A stretch of 5,450 nucleotides of DNA from NIC37A-2 sp050289625 (GCA_050289625.1 JBNKGC010000312.1:1-5450), one strand, 5' to 3'; numbered from the stretch's first letter, positions 1 through 5,450 are shown. Program-made: numbers and translations. Notes: generated by a model not told the origin, from the letters alone.

Positions 1-302
1 TCACCTGCGGTATCTGGGGAACGGTTGCTGTCGGCATCTTCTCTCCCGATCACAGCGTCGGTGTCCAGCTCGCTGGTGTCGCAGCGTACGGCGTCTTCAC
101 GCTGGTCTGTGCTGCCATCATCTTCGGCGTCCTCAAGGCGACGATGGGCATCCGCGTCAGCGAGGAAGAGGAAATCGAAGGGCTCGATTACGGCGAGCAC
201 GAGATGCACGCCTACGACATGGGCGTCACGAGCACCTCGGGTGTCAGCGCCGCGACCGGCAGCACTGGTGCTGTGTCGAGCGTCGAAGCTCCCGCCGAGT
301 AA
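1..302 (+). CDS. amt: Ammonium transporter (Amt/MEP/Rh family), C-terminal fragment
   Basis: This is the 3' end of an ammonium channel gene; its start lies left of the window. The frame reads TCGIWGTVAVGIF from base 3, a good match to the Amt stretch that directly follows the second pore histidine (family pattern HGxCGIxG); that histidine would lie just outside the window. A hydrophobic last membrane helix follows (AAYGVFTLVCAAIIFGVL), then the cytoplasmic family signature GIRVSEEEEIEGLDYGEHE and HAYDMG. In the family this C-terminal segment clasps neighbouring subunits of the trimer and helps gate the channel. A Ser/Thr/Ala-rich tail of about 25 residues extends past the conserved part and ends in EAPAE before TAA at 300-302. 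Amt genes often sit beside a GlnK/PII gene. None follows here, so any partner would be upstream. A terminator lies about 100 bp downstream. Confidence 0.93.
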   Translation, partial: TCGIWGTVAVGIFSPDHSVGVQLAGVAAYGVFTLVCAAIIFGVLKATMGIRVSEEEEIEGLDYGEHEMHAYDMGVTSTSGVSAATGSTGAVSSVEAPAE

Positions 303-332
303 GGCGACTGCTCGACCCAATCAAGAAAGACT

Positions 333-356
333 GGCGGCCTCCCTCGGGAGGCCGCC
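333..356 (-). terminator. Stem-loop 1 after amt; candidate terminator for the opposing operon
   Basis: The 10-bp arms GGCGGCCTCC (333-342) and GGAGGCCGCC (347-356) pair perfectly around a CTCG loop. On the plus strand the hairpin is followed by GTCGTGAAG, with no T-tract. On the minus strand it is followed by AGTCTTTCTTGATT, a broken T-rich run. It could therefore end minus-strand transcripts from the ruvB/LTxxQ-protein pair, whose last stop is at 457. The stem is seen directly; the terminator role and direction are inferred. Confidence 0.5.
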
Positions 357-371
357 GTCGTGAAGAGCACC

Positions 372-400
372 CACTTTCCACGCCCTTGGGCGTGAAGGTG
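372..400. other. Stem-loop 2 in the convergent gap
   Basis: CACGCC (379-384) pairs with GGCGTG (389-394) around a four-base loop. The stem continues outward, past a bulged C at 378, as CACTTT (372-377) with AAGGTG (395-400), including one G-T pair. That gives about 12 pairs in total. There is no T-tract on either side. It may be a transcript-end stabilising structure or part of a compound terminator; its function is unknown. Confidence 0.4.
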
Positions 401-405
401 AATGC

Positions 406-446
406 GGGCACCCCGGGAACCTGAGCACCTGGGGTGCCCTTTTTTT
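406..446 (+). terminator. Rho-independent terminator of amt
   Basis: The 9-bp arms GGGCACCCC (406-414) and GGGGTGCCC (431-439) pair perfectly. Three more pairs are possible inside (415-417 with 428-430), leaving a loop of about 10 nt. Seven T residues follow directly (440-446). This is a canonical intrinsic terminator for plus-strand transcription leaving amt. It lies just before the 3' end of the convergent gene. Confidence 0.88.
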
Positions 447-456
447 GCTCGGAAGC

Positions 457-1224
457 TCAGCGATTGCGGCCGCGGCTCCGCCCGCCACCACCACCGCCGC
501 GAAAGCCGCCCAGGCGATCGTCTTCGTCGAGCTTCTCGTAGCTAGCCGCCTGCGCCGGAGTCAAAACCTCGCGCAGCTTCTTTTCCGCCTGCTCTCGCAG
601 GCCATTGCGCTGCTCGCGCCACTCGCGCCGCGAGGTGGGCCTCTCTTCCTCGGGTCGTTCCCACAGGGCGCGCATGGCGTCGTGGTGAGCGCGAACGACC
701 TCGGCGACGTCTTGCTTCTGGTCTTCCGTCAGCCGGAGCTCCGACCCGAGCCAGTCGGTCCACTGGTTCGTAGCGCGCTCCATGAACTCCGCTCGGCGAG
801 CGTCTCGTTCACTTCGCTTTTCCTCGTCGACTTGGTCGAGGATGTCGCGAACCGCCGCATGGAACACGGGGGAAGCCACGTCGGCGACTCCTCCCTCGCC
901 GAGCGCGTCTTCGGGGGGCGTGTTGCCGTCGCCGTTGGCTCCGTCGACCGGTCGAGGTCCTCCCGCTTTGGCCAGCGCGGCAGTAAGGAGCGAAACGCGC
1001 CGTTCGAGGGATTTCATTCGCACGGCCACGCCGGCGTAGTCGTCTGCCGCACCGTTCAGCGACTGACCTTCGGCCTCGTCCGCCTCGACCTCCGGGGCGG
1101 ATGGTTTCTGCCGCTCCTCCGCTTTTGCCGCAGGGGAACCCAGAGTCATTGCCGTGGTCGCCGCTCCGACGCCACCACCGAGTACGCCCGACAGGAGAGC
1201 CGTTCCCACGATCGCAGGTTTCAT
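457..1224 (-). CDS. Secreted Spy/CpxP-like LTxxQ-motif protein
   Basis: This is a 255-residue exported protein of the Spy/CpxP type. It has two LTxxQ motifs: LTEDQ (165-169) and LTPAQ (221-225). They flank a charged helical stretch rich in Arg and Glu, the usual arrangement of these helical periplasmic proteins, which act as ATP-independent chaperones or envelope-stress and metal sensors. The N-terminus (MKPAIVGTALLSGVLGGGVG) is hydrophobic, with a possible signal peptidase site after AKA at 33-35; it could instead stay as an anchor. A predicted coiled-coil stretch (about 66-86) and a Gly/Asp/Pro-rich linker precede the LTxxQ region. The C-terminus is odd: FRGGGGGGRSRGRNR. The start at 1224 lies 13 nt after GGAGG. 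The in-frame ATG at 1236 is only 1 nt from that site, so it is less likely; it would add four residues. The gene follows ruvB by 76 nt on the same strand, probably in one transcript. Its exact function is not known. Confidence 0.8.
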   Translation of the reverse strand: MKPAIVGTALLSGVLGGGVGAATTAMTLGSPAAKAEERQKPSAPEVEADEAEGQSLNGAADDYAGVAVRMKSLERRVSLLTAALAKAGGPRPVDGANGDGNTPPEDALGEGGVADVASPVFHAAVRDILDQVDEEKRSERDARRAEFMERATNQWTDWLGSELRLTEDQKQDVAEVVRAHHDAMRALWERPEEERPTSRREWREQRNGLREQAEKKLREVLTPAQAASYEKLDEDDRLGGFRGGGGGGRSRGRNR

Positions 1225-1237
1225 GGACGCAATCATG

Positions 1238-1242
1238 CCTCC
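1238..1242 (-). promoter_or_regulatory. Shine-Dalgarno GGAGG that decides the LTxxQ gene start
   Basis: The minus strand reads GGAGG, then C, then ATG at 1236, and a second in-frame ATG at 1224. One nucleotide of spacing is too short for ATG 1236. Thirteen is long but usable for ATG 1224, which also gives the more typical signal-peptide start MKP. The choice of start is inferred from this spacing. Confidence 0.45.
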
Positions 1243-1300
1243 GGGCCCCGGGAGCGCAAAGGAGGCGCGGCGGAGCTCGCTGGCGCGACCGCTGGGCAGC

Positions 1301-2350
1301 TCAGAACAGGCTGCCCTGCCCGGTCGTGCCGCCTCGGCGGGGGGACTCCTTGCCCAGGTGCGCGTAGGCCTTCTTCGTGGCGACACGCCCCCGAGGGGTA
1401 CGACCCAGGTATCCCTGCTGGAGGAGGTAGGGCTCGTACACGTCTTCGATCGTGTCGCGTGGCTCAGCGAGTGCCGCTGCCAGAGTTTCGACACCCACGG
1501 GACCACCGTCGTAGTGGTCGATCAACACGAGCAGAAGCCGTCGATCCATCGTATCGAGCCCCGCTTCGTCGACTTCCAACCGCTCGCACGTGTGCTCGAC
1601 GATGTCCTGATCGATCCGTCCAGTGCCTTCCACGTCCGCGAAATCCCGGACGCGTCGGATGAGGCGGTTGGCCACGCGCGGCGTGCCCCGTGACCGTGCC
1701 GCAAGAGCCTGAGCACCGTCTTCGTCGCACGGGGCTCCGAGAAGTACCGCGCTTCGGCGGATGATTTTTGCGAGGTCCTTTACGGGGTAGAAATCCAAGC
1801 GGAGCGTGACGCCGAAACGCTCCTGCAGTGGCTTGGTGAGGAGGCCTGTTCGCGTGGTGGCTCCAACCAACGTAAAGGGCTTCAGGTCGAGGGGGATGCT
1901 CTCGGCGTACGCACCGTCGCCCATCATCACGTCGATGCGGAAGTCTTCGATTGCGGGGTAGAGCGCTTCCTCGACGGGTGCGCTCATGCGGTGGATCTCG
2001 TCGATGAACAGGACGTCGTTCTTCTCGAGGCGGGTGAGCAGGCCGGTCAGGACTCCTTTGTGCTCGATGGCAGGACCGCTGGAAAGATGCAGATTCACGC
2101 CCATCTCGTTGGCGAGGATGTGCGCCAGGGTGGTCTTCCCCAACCCGGGAGGTCCGCACAGGAGTATGTGGTCGAGGGGCTCTCCCCGTTTCAGTGCGGC
2201 TCGAACGAAGACACGCAGGTTTTCCTTGTGCTTTTCCTGGCCCACGAAATCCTCGAGGGCTTCGGGGCGGAAAATGCGGTCGAACCGCTGGTCGTCGGTC
2301 TGCGGCTGTCCGCCGAGGAAGCGGTCAGCGTCGGGGGGCTGCTTGGCCAT
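1301..2350 (-). CDS. ruvB: Holliday junction branch migration DNA helicase RuvB
   Basis: RuvB is the AAA+ hexameric motor that, with RuvA, drives Holliday junction branch migration in recombinational repair. The 349 residues match the family's usual length. Visible in order: RuvB start region with FDRIFRPEALEDFVGQ (23-38); Walker A GPPGLGKTT (66-74); SSGPAIEHKG (90-99); Walker B LFIDEIHR (114-121); sensor 1 GATTR (163-167); PLQERFG (174-180) carrying the arginine finger; sensor 2 GTPRVANRL (222-230); and a C-terminal winged helix with TIEDVYEPYLLQQGYLGRTPRG (split by position: TIEDVYEPYL 300-309, RTPRG 317-321). The tail GQGSLF resembles a sliding-clamp binding peptide. The start is ATG 2350 (MAKQPPDADRF); an upstream ATG at 2377 would add only nine non-conserved residues. 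No Shine-Dalgarno precedes ATG 2350. No ruvA or ruvC lies immediately upstream, unlike the common ruvCAB order. The LTxxQ gene follows on the same strand. Confidence 0.97.
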   Translation of the reverse strand: MAKQPPDADRFLGGQPQTDDQRFDRIFRPEALEDFVGQEKHKENLRVFVRAALKRGEPLDHILLCGPPGLGKTTLAHILANEMGVNLHLSSGPAIEHKGVLTGLLTRLEKNDVLFIDEIHRMSAPVEEALYPAIEDFRIDVMMGDGAYAESIPLDLKPFTLVGATTRTGLLTKPLQERFGVTLRLDFYPVKDLAKIIRRSAVLLGAPCDEDGAQALAARSRGTPRVANRLIRRVRDFADVEGTGRIDQDIVEHTCERLEVDEAGLDTMDRRLLLVLIDHYDGGPVGVETLAAALAEPRDTIEDVYEPYLLQQGYLGRTPRGRVATKKAYAHLGKESPRRGGTTGQGSLF

Positions 2351-2363
2351 GAGGAACGGGGAC

Positions 2364-2369
2364 CTTATA
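2364..2369 (-). promoter_or_regulatory. Possible -10 element of ruvB
   Basis: The minus strand reads TATAAG 13 nt upstream of the ruvB ATG, which would give a very short leader and fits the absence of a Shine-Dalgarno. No good -35 hexamer is found at 16-18 nt, because that space is filled by the palindrome at 2370-2393. This is a weak call made by eye. Confidence 0.25.
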
Positions 2370-2393
2370 GCGACCATCGCTTGCGATGGTCGC
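2370..2393. repeat. Perfect palindrome upstream of ruvB (possible operator)
   Basis: The arms GCGACCATCGC (2370-2380) and GCGATGGTCGC (2383-2393) are exact reverse complements around TT. The repeat abuts the TATAAG at 2364-2369 and lies 20 nt upstream of the ruvB start. It is followed on the plus strand by AGAAAAACAAG. Each arm holds an ATG pointing outward: at 2377 in the ruvB frame and at 2386 in the transpeptidase frame. A dimeric repressor site or a DNA or RNA hairpin would both fit. The repeat itself is certain; its role is inferred. Confidence 0.6.
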
Positions 2394-2787
2394 AGAAAAA
2401 CAAGAGCGTCAGGAGCAGACGTGGCCGCAATGGGAGCCGATCCGGCCCGCACCCTTCGGGGGCCCCGGAAACCGCTGTAGCATTCACGCCGTGGCTCGTC
2501 CTGCGCTCGCCGTCCTGTCCCAGGTTCGCGTTCCAGGGCGCGAAAAGCGCGGCATTTGTCGGTGTCGACGCCGTGCGTTGCGAAGGCTCACTTCGAGCGC
2601 AGCAGCGTCGGTGCTGGGCGCGGCCGGCCTTGCGCCGAGGGGAGCGTCGGCGGATCCCCTAGAGCGCCGATCGGTTTGCCTTCCGGGCGCCTGCAAAAAC
2701 CGCCCCCACCTCTTCTCGAGGGGGCGGTTTTCGCCTGCTCGGCTTCGGCGCGCTGCACGAATCGGCGCTCCAGTTGCTTTTTTGGTC
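2394..2787. other. Palindrome-bounded interval of unclear content between ruvB and the transpeptidase
   Basis: This interval of about 394 bp begins with an A5 tract (2396-2400) and ends near a T6 tract (2778-2783). It lies between the two perfect palindromes and contains the terminator-like hairpin at 2695-2731. No tRNA, SRP RNA, RNase P RNA or known riboswitch could be recognised by eye. The plus-strand frame of the downstream transpeptidase is open all the way through (from 2371), and part of it reads like a signal peptide (2578-2654). Other open frames lack ATG starts, ribosome sites or recognisable protein features. Third-position GC in the last 140 bp of that frame is visibly lower (about 59% by hand count) than inside the transpeptidase (about 73% in a sampled stretch). 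Part of the interval is therefore probably non-coding. It could be a leader, a small RNA gene or an inserted element. Confidence 0.4.
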
Positions 2788-4296
2788 GCGACAAACGGTA
2801 AACCGTTTGTCGCTGTAGCGGAGACGAGCTCGCCCGCATCAGAGGTACGGGCTCAGGAGGAGCGGCTCTGGGCCGATGGCTACATCACCTGGATCTACGA
2901 AGAACCGAAGCGAAGTCGCCACGCCATCGGTTATCTCCGAGCGGGCACCAGCGTCGCCTTGCGAGAGACCGAGCCGGTCTCGCGGCGCGGCTGCGCCCGA
3001 GGCTGGTACGCCGTACAGCCCGTCGGATACGTCTGTTTGGATCGGAATGTGTCCCTCAGCTCCACGCGGTACTCGCGCAGCATGGCGACGATCGCCCCGG
3101 CTCCAGGGGCGTTCCCCTTCCACTATGCCTTGTCGTACGGGACGCCGACGTATCGGCGTCTTCCCACCGTCGACGAAGCCGCTCGTGCGGAGCGGCGTTT
3201 CGGTCCAGCTGGGGTGTTCCGCCCGATGCCGAGCTTCTGGCGGGGCCGGGAGCAGCTCGCGATCCCAGCGCCGATTCAGCCCAGCGGTCCTCGTCCGAAG
3301 CACCTCGATGGCAAGGGGTCTGCTTCCGAAGCCACAGCTCGCGAGCTCGTCCGGCGCGACCTGCCGTACGGATCGATGATGGCGTACACCGCTGCGTTCG
3401 CCGAGGAAGGTCGAACGTGGCTAGTGAGCGCCGATGGCACCGTCGTCCCCTCGGATCGGGTACGTGCGTTTCGACCTTCCGCGTTTCGTGGGGTCGAACT
3501 CGGACCGGCGGACGGGTCCCCTTCGCTCCCGATCGGTTGGCCGCGAGTCGAGGCTGCGGTCTTCACCTTGCGCGACGATCCTGGATGCCGCTGCGACGAT
3601 GCGGAGCCCGACTGCGGGTTGGCCGAGAGCTGCCTGGTCCAAACTTCCGAAACCGTTCCTGTCCGCGAGCCTCTGCCCGTGGGACGCGAAAAGCGGCTCG
3701 TGGGCGGTACGGAGTATTGGGTCATCGAGGACCGGACCATCCCTCGCCGACCGGCGTCTTCTCGGGAGACAGTGCGCCTGCTCCGCACGGAGGACGTCCG
3801 CGTTGCATTCGAACTCGATAAGCCTCCAGTTCCCATCGGGCTCGGTGAGAAGTGGATCGCATTCAGCATCTCGCGAGGCACCCTCGTTGCTTATGAGGGT
3901 GAGCGAGCGGTTTTTGCGACCTTGGCTTCGCCCGGCAAAGGGGGAGTTCCCCGCTCCGGGGGAGATTCTCTCGGCGATCGCACGACCCCGACCGGCGTGT
4001 TCCGCCTCCAGTTCAAGCATTGGACCGACGACATGAGTCCGGAGTCCGGCGAGCACCGGAGCTTTTGGATCGCCGAGGTTCCATTCGCGCAGTACTTCCA
4101 GCAGCCGTTCGCGATTCACGTGGCCTACTGGCACGAGAGCTTCGGTGAGCCCATGAGCGGCGGATGCATCAACGTTTCTCCACATGACGGCCATCGCTTG
4201 TTCGGCTTCACGGACCCGCCGCTTCCACCGGGATGGCACGGAGTGGGTGCATCGGCGTCGACGGGTCAAGGTACCGTCGTCTACGTCGAACGCTGA
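2578..4296 (+). CDS. L,D-transpeptidase (YkuD catalytic domain) with SH3-like N-terminal domain
   Basis: This is a predicted exported enzyme that forms 3-3 cross-links in peptidoglycan or attaches proteins to it. Numbering uses the 572-residue form starting at TTG 2578. Residues 102-158 form an SH3-like module (YITWIYEEP, IGYLRAGT, GCARGWYAV, GYVCLD). The YkuD domain spans about 423-545. It holds TPTGVFRL (470-477), the catalytic His in AIHVAYWH (His514), and SGGCIN with nucleophile Cys530 (codon 4165-4167). SxGC replaces the common SHGC, a known type of variation. Cysteines 337, 339, 346 and 352 form an acidic cysteine cluster between the domains. The start is unresolved. TTG 2578 gives a good signal peptide (MRRLTSSAAASVLGAAGLA, cut after ASA), but it has no Shine-Dalgarno and the frame then crosses a terminator hairpin. 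GTG 2491 and ATG 2386 would give longer products. TTG 2782 avoids the hairpin but lacks any export signal. The gene converges on the kinase gene, with 76 bp between them. Confidence 0.85.
   Translation: MRRLTSSAAASVLGAAGLAPRGASADPLERRSVCLPGACKNRPHLFSRGRFSPARLRRAARIGAPVAFLVATNGKPFVAVAETSSPASEVRAQEERLWADGYITWIYEEPKRSRHAIGYLRAGTSVALRETEPVSRRGCARGWYAVQPVGYVCLDRNVSLSSTRYSRSMATIAPAPGAFPFHYALSYGTPTYRRLPTVDEAARAERRFGPAGVFRPMPSFWRGREQLAIPAPIQPSGPRPKHLDGKGSASEATARELVRRDLPYGSMMAYTAAFAEEGRTWLVSADGTVVPSDRVRAFRPSAFRGVELGPADGSPSLPIGWPRVEAAVFTLRDDPGCRCDDAEPDCGLAESCLVQTSETVPVREPLPVGREKRLVGGTEYWVIEDRTIPRRPASSRETVRLLRTEDVRVAFELDKPPVPIGLGEKWIAFSISRGTLVAYEGERAVFATLASPGKGGVPRSGGDSLGDRTTPTGVFRLQFKHWTDDMSPESGEHRSFWIAEVPFAQYFQQPFAIHVAYWHESFGEPMSGGCINVSPHDGHRLFGFTDPPLPPGWHGVGASASTGQGTVVYVER
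2695..2731 (+). terminator. Terminator-like hairpin inside the upstream frame of the transpeptidase
   Basis: AAAACCGCCCCC (2696-2707) pairs perfectly with GGGGGCGGTTTT (2720-2731) around a 12-nt loop. It has the A-stem-T form typical of bidirectional intrinsic terminators, although the T run is only four long. If active on the plus strand, it ends a transcript starting between about 2394 and 2690, or attenuates the transpeptidase mRNA. No minus-strand gene lies close enough upstream to need it. The structure is seen directly; activity is inferred. Confidence 0.6.
2788..2813. repeat. Perfect palindrome before the transpeptidase domains (possible operator)
   Basis: The arms GCGACAAACGGT (2788-2799) and ACCGTTTGTCGC (2802-2813) are exact reverse complements around AA. 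The inner part, ACAAAC with eight bases then GTTTGT, resembles TetR-type operator layouts. A T6 run (2778-2783) lies just upstream. It sits about 70 bp before the first conserved transpeptidase residues. It falls within the open frame (reading ATNGKPFVA), so it is either a control site or coincidentally coding. Confidence 0.55.
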
Positions 4297-4372
4297 CGGC
4301 CGTCGGTAGGCGGCGGCGGCCCCGGGCGCGCCTTCAATCAGGAGTTGTCGTCCAGGACGCGCGTCGCCTTCA

Positions 4373-5450
4373 TCATCGGATGATCGGCGGCTTCGGAGGA
4401 CGAAGGTGCGAAGGAAATTTCGAAGTGCTTGGGGGCGGGTTCACGGGGAGGCGAATGAAGAATCGGGCGCCTTTCCCGAGCTCGCTCTCCACGCGCACCG
4501 ATCCTCCGTGCATTTGCACCAGGCGTCGGGTGATTGCGAGACCGAGACCGGTGCCGCTGCGCTGGGCACTGGGTCCTCCCGACTGCTGATACTCTTCGAA
4601 GATCCGCTGAAGCGCATCGCCGGGGATCCCGGGGCCCGTGTCCGACACCACCACCGAGACTTCCTTCTCGTCGTGGCTGACCACCACCCGCACGTCTCCG
4701 CGGGTGGTGAACTTGACCGCGTTTCCGACGACGTTACCGAGGATTTGGCGGACGCGACGAGCATCGACGTAGGCTTCGGAAGAGCCGGTTTCGGAGCTCA
4801 AGCTAATCTCGAGACCCTTCTGTTGAGCCGTGATTCTGGCTTCGGCAACGACATCCCGGGCGATCATCAGGACGTCGGCTCGCTGGCGGCTCAGGCGAAG
4901 CTCTCCAGACTCGATGGCGCTCAGGGCCAAGATGTCGTCGATCAGTGACCTGAGGTGCTCTCCGCTCGTGCGGACGATGGTGAGATTTTCCCGCGCCTCC
5001 TCGCTCAGGGGCCCGTCGACCTCGCTGAGCAGGACGTCCGCGAAGCCGAGAATAGCATTCAGAGGAGTGCGCAGTTCATGGCTCAACGCAGCCAGGAACT
5101 CGCTGCGGTCCCGATCGAAGGCGTTCGCTCCGGACAGATCCTGCCGGTATGCGCGCTCCGCGGCTTCGAAGCGTTCGAGGAGCAGATTGAACGAACTCGT
5201 GAGCCGCCCGACCTGGTCGATGGTGCGGACGGGGATCGGATCGCCTGCCGGCTCCCTGTCCTCCTCGGCCATCTTCACGATGCGTTCTCGGACGAAGAGG
5301 ACGTCGGCATGAACGTCCCTGGCGAGAGCCCAGGCGACGAAGGCTGCCGTCGCCACGAGCAGCGCTGCGAAGGTCGCGACGGAGGTCACCAGAGAGCCCG
5401 TCGCGAAGGGCATGTCTGGAGCGCTGACCAGGACCACGACCTCCAAGTTG
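4373..5450 (-). CDS. Sensor histidine kinase (TM-HAMP-HisKA-HATPase_c), 5'-truncated by window edge
   Basis: This is a membrane-bound sensor kinase that autophosphorylates on His and passes the phosphate to a response regulator, not seen here. Residues are numbered from codon 5446-5444. The first 15 or so (EVVVLVSAPDMPFATG) look like the end of an extracytoplasmic sensor domain, so the TTG at 5446 is probably not the true start and the gene continues past 5450. A membrane helix follows at about 18-42, then a HAMP-type linker (about 43-95) and HisKA with H-box LSHELRTPLNAI (phospho-acceptor His123, codon 5080-5078). The ATPase domain follows: N-box QILGNVVGNAVKF (234-246), G1 DTGPGIP (269-275), F-box IFEEYQQ (282-288) and G2 GTGLGLAI (298-305). 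The tail is proline-rich and basic (PSHLRPPKPPIIR), ending in TGA at 4375-4373. All catalytic motifs are intact. The signal and partner are unknown. Confidence 0.95.
   Translation of the reverse strand, partial: NLEVVVLVSAPDMPFATGSLVTSVATFAALLVATAAFVAWALARDVHADVLFVRERIVKMAEEDREPAGDPIPVRTIDQVGRLTSSFNLLLERFEAAERAYRQDLSGANAFDRDRSEFLAALSHELRTPLNAILGFADVLLSEVDGPLSEEARENLTIVRTSGEHLRSLIDDILALSAIESGELRLSRQRADVLMIARDVVAEARITAQQKGLEISLSSETGSSEAYVDARRVRQILGNVVGNAVKFTTRGDVRVVVSHDEKEVSVVVSDTGPGIPGDALQRIFEEYQQSGGPSAQRSGTGLGLAITRRLVQMHGGSVRVESELGKGARFFIRLPVNPPPSTSKFPSHLRPPKPPIIR

Noticed and set aside
1237..1506. N-terminal extension of the LTxxQ protein overlapping ruvB
   Set aside because: The extra 90 residues are an out-of-frame reading of the ruvB 3' end. 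The signal peptide begins at ATG 1224 or 1236.
445..1662. Long plus-strand open frame of 405 codons opposite the LTxxQ and ruvB genes
   Set aside because: It runs antisense to two well-supported genes, shows no recognisable domain, and is Arg/Ser/Gly-rich as expected of a shadow frame in GC-rich DNA.
2394..2694. tRNA or other standard structural RNA in the ruvB-transpeptidase gap
   Set aside because: A GGTTCGCGTTCC string resembles a tRNA T-arm, but its flanks do not pair and no acceptor or anticodon arm can be built. No SRP, RNase P, tmRNA or riboswitch core was recognised.
2876..3379. Plus-strand frame beginning at ATG 2876 behind AGGAGG
   Set aside because: It lies in a different frame from the SH3-like module, spacing to AGGAGG is about 15 nt, and its Ser/Arg/Pro-rich product has no recognisable feature.
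4165..4167. Loss of transpeptidase activity because SHGC is replaced by SGGC
   Set aside because: The position before GC varies in this family (SxGC). The nucleophilic Cys and the upstream catalytic His are both present, so inactivity is not supported.
3421..4269. Minus-strand open frame of 282 codons opposite the transpeptidase
   Set aside because: It is antisense to the YkuD domain, with no known motif. The plus-strand frame carries the conserved catalytic residues.
4297..4372. Terminator between the convergent transpeptidase and kinase genes
   Set aside because: Short dyads such as GACGGCCGTC and CGTCCAGGACG are present, but none has a loop plus a T-tract on either strand.

Overview
The window is GC-rich and carries one complete universal housekeeping gene (ruvB) among envelope, transport and signalling genes. 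The codon use, the LTxxQ periplasmic protein beside ruvB and the SH3-like/YkuD transpeptidase architecture suggest a Myxococcota (deltaproteobacterial-type) genome. This placement is inference: no rRNA or taxon-specific marker is present.

Layout from left to right. (1) The last 99 codons of an ammonium transporter (amt, plus strand) end at 302. (2) A convergent gap (303-456) holds three consecutive stem-loops. The third has a T7 tract and terminates amt. The first is followed by a T-rich run on the minus strand and could terminate the opposing operon. (3) A minus-strand pair follows: ruvB (2350 to 1301), then a secreted Spy/CpxP-like LTxxQ protein (1224 to 457), about 76 nt apart and probably co-transcribed. 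(4) A peculiar segment of about 400 bp (2394-2787) lies between ruvB and the next gene. It is bounded by two perfect palindromes (2370-2393 and 2788-2813) and contains a strong terminator-like hairpin (2695-2731). (5) A plus-strand L,D-transpeptidase (YkuD) with an SH3-like front domain ends at 4296. Its reading frame stays open back through the whole palindrome-bounded segment, so its start is unresolved. (6) After a 76-bp convergent gap with no clear terminator comes a minus-strand sensor histidine kinase (TM-HAMP-HisKA-HATPase), cut by the right edge of the window.

The genes do not form one pathway. RuvB is the Holliday-junction motor. The LTxxQ protein and the L,D-transpeptidase act in the cell envelope (periplasmic chaperone or stress role, peptidoglycan cross-linking). 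The kinase senses an unknown signal, and Amt imports ammonium. The most unusual part is the ruvB-to-transpeptidase interval, where palindromes, poly-A/T tracts and a terminator overlap an open reading frame. It could hold a small RNA gene, a leader attenuator or a small inserted element, and the sequence alone does not decide between these. No defence system, CRISPR array, tRNA or rRNA gene, or recognisable transposase was found.
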